Shown here: piece by piece, positions 1-5,261 of the stretch | Layout of the letters: each line of letters begins with the position of its first letter | Position numbering within the stretch: the stretch's first letter is position 1 | Assembly: GCA_023458995.1 (NCBI GenBank) | Contig: JAEWVV010000227.1 | Location: forward strand, 1-5,261 | DNA length: 5,261 bases | Reading direction: 5' to 3' | Source of the DNA: Bacillota bacterium | Lineage (GTDB): Bacteria; Bacillota_I; Bacilli_A; Acholeplasmatales; Acholeplasmataceae | Notes under the pieces: model-generated | The model's input: only the letters and a program-made list of their open reading frames with translations | What the model was told of the DNA's origin: nothing | The model's database searches: none | Translations under genes and position numbers: made by a program

Positions 1-122
1 ATAGTCAAAGCTATACATATGAATCTCAAATCCACAGTACCTATATTTAATTATAGTTATTTAAAAGAAAGGAAGCTATATTCAATCAGTTAAATACTAC
101 ACTATTGAATATACAAGTAGTT
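1..122 (+). other. Leader region with possible tail of an upstream gene
   Basis: Frame 1 is open from the window edge to a TAA at 91-93 and could be the last 30 codons of an upstream gene, ending in KLYSIS. I do not recognise it, and 30 open codons can occur by chance. A purine-rich, Shine-Dalgarno-like run (AAAGAAAGGAAG) lies at 64-75, but no ATG, GTG or TTG stands at the right distance after it. I see no convincing promoter or terminator here; a TATAGT at 52-57 has no matching -35. The stretch may be the junction between two genes of one operon. Confidence 0.3.
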
Positions 123-986
123 ATGGATATTGAAAAATTGATTAAGGAAAGAGCTTCACATGCTTTTAATGTAAGTGAAGATGATGTTTTGGTTAAAAAC
201 CGTTTGTTAGGTGGAATGAGTCACTTAACGTACCATATTTCGATTAAAGGTGTTGATTACACATTTAGAATTATTGGTAAAGAAGGTAATCTTTTTGTTG
301 ACAGAAACATCGAGAAGAAAAACTTAGAGATTATTAGACCACTGAATTTAAATAATGATACGGTCTATTTCGATGAAAAAACAGGTGAAAAAGCAGCAAA
401 ATTTGTTGAAGGTACTGTTTTAACACAACTTGACTTTAAAGAGCATTTAAGTGAAGTTGCTAACGCCTTAAAGGTCTTACATCATACCGATTTAAAACCA
501 GCATCCGATTATATGCTTATCGAAAGATTAGCACTTTATGAATCATTTACCAATATAAGATCAGATAAATATTTAGATCTTAAAAATAAGTGGCTTCATA
601 TTTATAACGAAGAAAGAAAAGATAAACCAAAAGTATTCTGTCATGGCGATGCGCAGCGTTCAAATATCGTCATTGGTGACCGCTTATATCTTCTAGACTG
701 GGAATATACAGGTTGGAATGAGTTTTATTATGATATCGCATCATTTGGTAATGTTAGCTTCGATGATGCATTACTCCTTTTAGATGTTTATTTAGGACGA
801 AAAGCTACAAAAGAAGAAGCTGATGCTGTTAGATTCTACCGGATGTATCAAGCACTCCAGTGGCATCAAGTAGCTCTCCGTAAGGAAATGATTGGATTAT
901 CCGAAGTACTTCATTTTGATTTTAAGATGCTTTCAGAAAAATATTTAAACCTAGCAGATACACTCTACCACCAAATAAAGGGTTGA
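123..986 (+). CDS. Choline/ethanolamine/thiamine kinase-like phosphotransferase
   Basis: Predicted cytosolic small-molecule kinase of the aminoglycoside-phosphotransferase/choline-kinase fold (COG0510/LicA style), 287 residues from ATG 123. Visible motifs are a nucleotide-binding loop LLGGMSHLTYHI near residues 28-39, followed by FRIIGKEG with R49 as in LicA-like proteins; the Brenner motif HGDAQRSN (H174, D176, N181); and LLDWEYTG with metal-binding D192. DWEY followed by a YDIA segment is typical of bacterial choline/ethanolamine and thiamine kinases. Length fits the family and no motif is missing. The start is uncertain. TTG at 105 would add six residues, but MDIEKLIKERA begins where relatives usually begin. 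Neither start has a well-spaced Shine-Dalgarno. The gene ends 4 nt before the next one, so the two are probably co-transcribed. The substrate cannot be told from sequence. CcrZ/YtmP-type cell-cycle proteins share the fold but are a poorer match at the DWEY region. Confidence 0.85.
   Translation: MDIEKLIKERASHAFNVSEDDVLVKNRLLGGMSHLTYHISIKGVDYTFRIIGKEGNLFVDRNIEKKNLEIIRPLNLNNDTVYFDEKTGEKAAKFVEGTVLTQLDFKEHLSEVANALKVLHHTDLKPASDYMLIERLALYESFTNIRSDKYLDLKNKWLHIYNEERKDKPKVFCHGDAQRSNIVIGDRLYLLDWEYTGWNEFYYDIASFGNVSFDDALLLLDVYLGRKATKEEADAVRFYRMYQALQWHQVALRKEMIGLSEVLHFDFKMLSEKYLNLADTLYHQIKG
977..982 (+). promoter_or_regulatory. Ribosome binding site of the GGDEF-EAL-like gene
   Basis: AAAGGG lies 8 nt before ATG 991 and sits inside the last codons of the kinase-like gene. 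It supports ATG 991 as the start and suggests that ribosomes finishing the upstream gene help to load the next one. The match to the consensus is moderate. Confidence 0.5.
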
Positions 987-990
987 TGAT

Positions 991-3990
991 ATGCGTCTAC
1001 AAGACGTTTTAACGCTTCCAAAACAACCACATAGTCTATCGATTATTAAAGACTTCCTCGAACAACCGCTTAGTCATACGGACTACCAAGCGGCTTTTAG
1101 TTATTATTTTGAAATCTGCTTATCTCTAGAAGAATATGAGATGGTTTTTATGGAAGGCGAAAAAGTCTTAAAAGAAATTGAACTACAAACAGAAACACCT
1201 TATTACGAAAAAATTTTAAAATCTTTAATCGATAGTTCACTTCATCTATCAAAATATGATGAGATGAAAAAGTATATTCAACTCAGAAAAGAAAAACTAC
1301 CTATTTTAAAACAATACTTAAGCGTTCTAGATGAAATCAGTTATAAGAAAGCGTTGAAGCTTCCCTTTTTAGATGATGTTTTAAGAGTGATTAAAGATGT
1401 CATCCCAGCGGATGTTAAGATAAGCTGTCACGAGATGTTATTTGATCTTTATCATCAAGATGGACACTTAGAGATGGCTTTAAATCAACTTTATGAGCTT
1501 TATAACTATGATTTGAAGAGTAAGTATATCACGTATGAATTAAACATCTTAGTTCAATTAGAACGTTATGATGAAGTGATTCAAAAAGCATTGAAAGAGT
1601 TAAGAGAAAATAAGAAATCTATTTTCGCTTTAAAGCCACTCTTTGAGGCGTATTTAGCAAAAGAAGATTATCATAAAGCATCGACATTAGAAGCGGAATA
1701 TGAAAGTGATATCGATCTCGTTGATGATCAATTAAAACGTAGTCTTTATGAACTGATTATTAAACTTTATCAAAAGATGGATAATAAGCCTTCGGTAGAT
1801 TATTATTCGAAGAAGTTAAAATCAATTCATAAACAGATTGAAAAGAAAACCAATTTAAAAGTTGAAATTGATAAACCCAAAGAAGAAAAAATCGTTTTCG
1901 TTGAGAAAGTTCAAGAAAAACAAATCTCTCACCAAAGCGTCTTAGAAGATTTAGAAAGAGCACATGACTTAATCGTTTTCTCACATTTGATTGATGAAAA
2001 ATTACCCTTAAGAGAATACTTAAGACAATTTTTCATACAAGTAGAAACCTATTTAAAAGCAAAAGATTATATCATCTATATTGAAGGTGAATCACCAAAT
2101 TTATTCCATTACAAGATGGAAAGACTTTATGATAAGACGCTTCTTAATCAAAGCTTAGAAGGTAGTGTTGTTCGTTTTGTTTTAGACACTGGTGAAGAAG
2201 TCTTAGAAGAAACAAGTGTTTTAAAACTAACAAAAAATATAATCACACAAAAAGATTACGAAGAGGATACAAAATTTCTTTATGCATTCCCCTTAGGTGA
2301 TATGGGTGTTTTCTTAGTTCATTTTGAGGAAGCCATTCAAGATCCTGGAATTCACTACGATTTCTTAAAATTGCTTAGTTCTATTCTTTTTACGCATCTT
2401 TTAGATGAAAAGAAATTATCAAAACTAAAAACAGAAAATAGATATTATGAATCCGTCATTAACGCACCGATTCTAGCGTACCGTGAACTTGATGAAAGTA
2501 GATCAACCTATAATGAACAAGCTCAACAACTCTTTAATATTGATAGACATCATCATTTAGAACTCTTTTTAAGAGATTTATCTTATGAACATATCAATAT
2601 CTATAAAGAGACGATACAAAGATTATTATCAAAATCTGGTGAAACCAAAGAATTAAGATATAGATACCAAGAAAAACACATCCTAGAAAAGCTTTATGGA
2701 CTAAAAATAGGAGATGAGCATATCGTGATGAGTTTATTTTTTGATGAAACGGCAGGTTATATGGAAGCAAAATCACTGCTAGATCAAGCAACTTCAGATC
2801 CAGAAACTGATCTTGGGAATAGATTTCTTTTCCATAAGGAATCTGAAGAATTCTTAAAAGATAAGGCATCTTTCCTTTTAATTGATTTAGATGAGACCTT
2901 AAAGCACATCTATGGTCATGAGCAGATGAAAGCTTATTTTAAAGAATTTGCACAACACACCAAGAAATACTTTAGTGAAGGTAGAACCTATCGGTATGAT
3001 TTTAATCAACTTTTAGTTGTCTTACCCTATAACGATATTAGAAGTGTCACTAAAATCGTTAAAGAGTATTTTAGATACTTAGATGTTTATGAATCTAAGA
3101 TTTTACGTTATGAAAAGTTTAATGCCAATATGGGTATTTTAAGATATCCTGTTGTCACCATTGAAAAGAACTTAGATAAAATCATGCGGTTTTTAGATAT
3201 CGCGTTAGAAAAAGCGAAACGCGATAAAGAAGAAAAATATGTATTTTTTGTCTATAGAGACTATGAAGACGAACTCTTTGAACAAACAGTGATTGATCAC
3301 TTAAATGTTGCGATTGAAGAAAAATCATTAGGTTTAGTCTTTAACCAAATCACTGACATTAAGAAAAATAGAGTTTGGCAGTATGAAAGTGAACTCGCAT
3401 TATTAAATCTTTCGATTGATAATAGATATTTAATGGCGATTGCTAAAAAGAGAAATCGTTTAGCAGATTTAGAAAGATTTCATATTAAAAAAGTGTGTGA
3501 GTTTTTAGTTGAATTAGAAAAGAAAACAGAAAGACTCATTAAGATCACGATTCCCATTGCAAAAGAAACATTTGTGGATCCAACATTTAATCCGTTTTTA
3601 TTGGGGACTTTAAAAGAGTATGGATTACCTTATGAATTTATTCGAATCAAGTTTGAAATGGATTTAAGACCCAGTCATTATGCTGCTCAAATCCAAGAAC
3701 TTATTGATTCTGGTATTGCACTCGATACAAATTCATTGGAAATGGCACTTTCTTATCCATTTCATGCACTGCATCTCGATATGAAAAAAGAATCGATTAA
3801 GTGGAACAGTTATGTCTCTAAGGTAAGAGAAATGCTTGAAGCTTTCCAAATGGCTTTAGTGATCAGAAATGTAAAAACAAAAGATCAAAAAGAAGCCTTA
3901 GAAAGACTTGGCGTAAGTTATGTAGAAGGTCCACTTTATAAGCAATTACCAGCACCTATTCTCATTCAAAAGATTAAGGAGAGCCTATGA
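991..3990 (+). CDS. TPR-GAF-PAS protein with degenerate GGDEF and EAL domains
   Basis: A 999-residue soluble protein with no signal peptide or membrane segment. Residues about 30-280 are paired helices resembling six TPR units. A Lys/Glu-rich linker (281-312) leads to a probable GAF domain (about 320-472) and PAS domain (about 480-588). A GGDEF fold follows (about 592-754): DPETDLGNR (603-611) matches the usual DPLTGLPNR, LLIDLD (629-634) keeps the Asp ligands and GH is at 642-643, but the GGDEF site reads DFNQL (670-674). The EAL fold (about 765-999) keeps E799 of the motif (ESE), D912 and D930, but the other expected catalytic or metal positions are changed: T853 for Asn, K887/M890 in ExTE, T913 for the second Asp, H928 for Lys, R959 for the Glu of AEGVE, and E979 for Gln. 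Loss of cyclic-di-GMP synthesis and hydrolysis is therefore likely; a sensor, nucleotide-binding or scaffold role is inferred. Domain identity is firm for GGDEF/EAL and weaker for GAF, PAS and TPR. Confidence 0.85.
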   Translation: MRLQDVLTLPKQPHSLSIIKDFLEQPLSHTDYQAAFSYYFEICLSLEEYEMVFMEGEKVLKEIELQTETPYYEKILKSLIDSSLHLSKYDEMKKYIQLRKEKLPILKQYLSVLDEISYKKALKLPFLDDVLRVIKDVIPADVKISCHEMLFDLYHQDGHLEMALNQLYELYNYDLKSKYITYELNILVQLERYDEVIQKALKELRENKKSIFALKPLFEAYLAKEDYHKASTLEAEYESDIDLVDDQLKRSLYELIIKLYQKMDNKPSVDYYSKKLKSIHKQIEKKTNLKVEIDKPKEEKIVFVEKVQEKQISHQSVLEDLERAHDLIVFSHLIDEKLPLREYLRQFFIQVETYLKAKDYIIYIEGESPNLFHYKMERLYDKTLLNQSLEGSVVRFVLDTGEEVLEETSVLKLTKNIITQKDYEEDTKFLYAFPLGDMGVFLVHFEEAIQDPGIHYDFLKLLSSILFTHLLDEKKLSKLKTENRYYESVINAPILAYRELDESRSTYNEQAQQLFNIDRHHHLELFLRDLSYEHINIYKETIQRLLSKSGETKELRYRYQEKHILEKLYGLKIGDEHIVMSLFFDETAGYMEAKSLLDQATSDPETDLGNRFLFHKESEEFLKDKASFLLIDLDETLKHIYGHEQMKAYFKEFAQHTKKYFSEGRTYRYDFNQLLVVLPYNDIRSVTKIVKEYFRYLDVYESKILRYEKFNANMGILRYPVVTIEKNLDKIMRFLDIALEKAKRDKEEKYVFFVYRDYEDELFEQTVIDHLNVAIEEKSLGLVFNQITDIKKNRVWQYESELALLNLSIDNRYLMAIAKKRNRLADLERFHIKKVCEFLVELEKKTERLIKITIPIAKETFVDPTFNPFLLGTLKEYGLPYEFIRIKFEMDLRPSHYAAQIQELIDSGIALDTNSLEMALSYPFHALHLDMKKESIKWNSYVSKVREMLEAFQMALVIRNVKTKDQKEALERLGVSYVEGPLYKQLPAPILIQKIKESL
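3976..3981 (+). promoter_or_regulatory. Ribosome binding site for coupled downstream gene
   Basis: AAGGAG stands 5 nt before ATG 3987, inside the last codons of the upstream gene. It fixes the start of the HEPN-like gene. The start codon overlaps the upstream stop as ATGA (3987-3990), the classic layout for termination-reinitiation coupling. Confidence 0.85.
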
Positions 3991-5054
3991 GATTAAACGT
4001 CTTAAGAAGCTATGTCCAAGAAACAAAAAAGGATGAAAGAAATTCGCATGGATATCGTGCAGCATCATCTTTTTCAATGCTTGAGCATGTTGACCTGATG
4101 ATTGATCGTTACTTAAAAGAACCACAAGATCAAAAGGGTGCAATTTTGCTTGACGTTTTTGGCATGCTTCAAGGACTTTTTGTAGCAATTGACGCTTTAT
4201 ATGATCTTGCGATTGGGTTAACCCAGTATAAGTATCATATTAACGTGAACTCAAACCCGATCTTACATGAACTAAAATATATCAGAAATGATATTGTAGG
4301 ACATCCGACACACCGGACATATCCCAATGGTGGAATGGGATTTTCTATTTTATCAACCGAACATTTATCCAAAGAAAAGTTTAGTTATCATACCTATATT
4401 TTTGAGAAGAATAAGTTAAACATCGACACCAAAGATGTTTTTGTAAAGCCTCTTTTAGATGCCTATAAGTCAGAAAGAGAAAAGATTTTAGATGATATCT
4501 TAATCTTCTTGAAGCATGAAAAATCAAAGACAAATATTCCTGAAGAACTTTACACTTTATTTGAAACACTCAATTTAGAAAAGCTTATAGAAATTGAAGA
4601 AAAGTTTAAGAAAGAGTATGACTTGAAAGATGATTCGAATCACCGTTTCATGTGGCGTAGTGCTCTTTTAAAAAAGATTATTCTATGGCATGAAGATGAT
4701 GTGGTTTTAAATGATCTTGTCAGTTATATGGGTAAAGTTCAGGTAGCTAAACTCTATGAAATTTCACTGGATATGGAAGAAAGAAAAGGATTAGAACTTT
4801 ATCCACCTATCCCAAGAATTTTAAGCAGTTTTTATAAGTTTGTCAGAGCAAATGAATCTTATGCACTAAATCTACTTAAAAATCTACACGATCGAAACCA
4901 TCCACTTTTCCAAAGTGATTTACTCGCATTACTCAGTTTAAATCCCACTAAAGAAGCATATCAGTTATTATCATTTTTGAAAAATCAAACAGATGAACAA
5001 AAAGTATACTTAATTGGTTCAACTTTAAGAAGTTATCGCCCAAAAAATAAGTGA
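3987..5054 (+). CDS. Uncharacterised helical protein with HEPN-like RNxxxxH motif
   Basis: I do not recognise a named family for this 355-residue protein. It is predicted soluble and mostly alpha-helical. Residues about 28-107 form helices ending in LKYIRNDIVGHP, where R100-N101 and H106 give R-N-x4-H. This is the RX4-6H signature of HEPN RNases, with the polar residue after Arg that is usual in the family. A short beta-like insert with TYPNGGMGF (111-119) follows, then a helix-rich C-terminal half (about 150-350) with many charged residues and no recognised domain. The start is well supported by AAGGAG 5 nt upstream. The ATGA overlap with the GGDEF-EAL-like gene implies matched expression and perhaps a complex. 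HEPN proteins can be RNA-cleaving toxins or effectors, but also non-catalytic binding domains, so RNase activity is only a hypothesis. No antitoxin-type small gene lies beside it. The final stop is TGA at 5052-5054. Confidence 0.75.
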   Translation: MRLNVLRSYVQETKKDERNSHGYRAASSFSMLEHVDLMIDRYLKEPQDQKGAILLDVFGMLQGLFVAIDALYDLAIGLTQYKYHINVNSNPILHELKYIRNDIVGHPTHRTYPNGGMGFSILSTEHLSKEKFSYHTYIFEKNKLNIDTKDVFVKPLLDAYKSEREKILDDILIFLKHEKSKTNIPEELYTLFETLNLEKLIEIEEKFKKEYDLKDDSNHRFMWRSALLKKIILWHEDDVVLNDLVSYMGKVQVAKLYEISLDMEERKGLELYPPIPRILSSFYKFVRANESYALNLLKNLHDRNHPLFQSDLLALLSLNPTKEAYQLLSFLKNQTDEQKVYLIGSTLRSYRPKNK

Positions 5055-5069
5055 AAGAAAATCTGTTTG

Positions 5070-5078
5070 TGTTATAAT
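5070..5078 (+). promoter_or_regulatory. Extended -10 promoter
   Basis: TGTTATAAT is a perfect TATAAT (5073-5078) preceded by the TGn extension (5070-5072). The expected -35 position around 5050-5055 reads AGTGAA, a poor match, as is common for extended -10 promoters. Transcription would begin near 5085, leaving a leader of about 14 nt before ATG 5099. It probably serves the gene starting at 5099 and separates it from the upstream three-gene unit. Confidence 0.75.
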
Positions 5079-5086
5079 ATTTGAGT

Positions 5087-5093
5087 GAGGTGA
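5087..5093 (+). promoter_or_regulatory. Strong ribosome binding site before ATG 5099
   Basis: GAGGTGA is a seven-base match to the anti-Shine-Dalgarno complement and lies 5 nt before ATG 5099. It decides the start of the partial last gene. Confidence 0.8.
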
Positions 5094-5098
5094 TTTTA

Positions 5099-5261
5099 AT
5101 GGCTTGGAGCAATGAAACCTATCTAATTGGTGAAAAAGTCAAGGTTGAAGGGGAAAAAGGATTTGGTGTAGTCGTGAGAATCGATGTCCCCAGAGGTCTT
5201 GTTTATGTCTTATTTAAACGGATGAGAGAAGAAGCTTATCCATACCCTGAAGCGTTTGAAC
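5099..5261 (+). CDS. Partial hypothetical protein, beta-rich N-terminus
   Basis: Only the first 54 codons are present; the gene continues beyond the window. The protein begins MAWSNETYLIGEKVKVEG. Short alternating segments follow, with a Gly turn (GEKGFGVVVRID, 18-29), LVYVLFK (34-40) and an aromatic-Pro stretch YPYPEAF (47-53). The pattern suggests a small beta-barrel of the SH3/Tudor/KOW kind, as found attached to some nucleic-acid enzymes, but I cannot assign a family. The start is secure: a strong ribosome binding site stands 5 nt upstream and an extended -10 promoter just before it. This gene has its own promoter, so it need not share a job with the three genes before it. Confidence 0.75.
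   Translation, partial: MAWSNETYLIGEKVKVEGEKGFGVVVRIDVPRGLVYVLFKRMREEAYPYPEAFE

Noticed and set aside
50..55. TATAAT on the minus strand as a promoter for a divergent gene
   Set aside because: No -35 element lies at the right spacing and no supported minus-strand gene follows; such hexamers are common in AT-rich DNA.
1760..1984. Minus-strand open frame of 74 codons
   Set aside because: It lies wholly inside the GGDEF-EAL-like gene on the opposite strand, has no recognisable domain, and its Leu/Phe-rich protein is what a reverse reading of Lys/Glu codons gives.
2594..2869. Minus-strand open frame of 91 codons with hydrophobic stretches
   Set aside because: It is antisense to the PAS/GGDEF coding region, which shows clear domain motifs; the hydrophobicity is an artefact of reversed charged codons.
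3985..4188. Minus-strand open frame of 67 codons at the gene 2/gene 3 junction
   Set aside because: It overlaps the well-supported ATGA junction and start of the HEPN-like gene, and no motif or upstream signal supports it.
4381..4569. Minus-strand open frame of 62 codons
   Set aside because: It is antisense within the HEPN-like gene with no family features.
5021..5034. Inverted repeat AACTT-TAAG-AAGTT as a possible terminator
   Set aside because: The stem is only five AT-rich pairs, it lies inside the coding sequence, and no T-run follows.
1..5261. CRISPR array, tRNA, rRNA, insertion sequence or phage genes
   Set aside because: I saw no regularly spaced direct repeats, cloverleaf-like segments, transposase motifs or terminal inverted repeats; the window is almost fully covered by four + strand genes.

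Overview
The window is AT-rich, low-GC Gram-positive-type DNA packed with genes that all read on the + strand. TGA is used as a real stop at the ends of the first three genes, and Trp is written TGG. The standard genetic code together with this base composition points to an Acholeplasma-like mollicute or a related low-GC Firmicute, rather than a Mycoplasma that reads TGA as Trp. This placement is an inference from composition and protein style; no marker gene is present.

Layout: positions 1-122 hold a short leader, with a possible tail of an upstream gene in frame 1 ending at 91-93. Next comes a tight three-gene run. (1) A choline/ethanolamine/thiamine-kinase-like phosphotransferase lies at 123-986, with an alternative TTG start at 105. 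(2) A 999-residue soluble protein lies at 991-3990, with a TPR-like helical N-terminus, a probable GAF domain, a probable PAS domain, a degenerate GGDEF domain and a degenerate EAL domain. (3) A 355-residue, mostly helical protein lies at 3987-5054 and carries a HEPN-style R-N-x4-H motif. Genes 1 and 2 are separated by 4 nt. Genes 2 and 3 overlap by 4 nt (ATGA), with a good Shine-Dalgarno inside the end of gene 2. They look like one transcription unit. A new promoter with an extended -10 (TGTTATAAT) follows 15 nt after gene 3. It drives a fourth gene at 5099, which runs off the window.

The most interesting point is the pairing of genes 2 and 3. Gene 2 keeps the scaffold of a cyclic-di-GMP turnover enzyme but has lost nearly all catalytic residues of both domains: the GGDEF motif reads DFNQL and the EAL motif reads ESE. 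It is therefore probably a sensor, receptor or scaffold rather than an enzyme. Gene 3 is translationally coupled to it and looks like a possible HEPN RNase or RNA-binding partner. A sensory pseudo-enzyme coupled to a HEPN-like effector, downstream of a small-molecule kinase, is a testable candidate for an undescribed regulatory module. The functional link is inferred only from gene arrangement and motifs.
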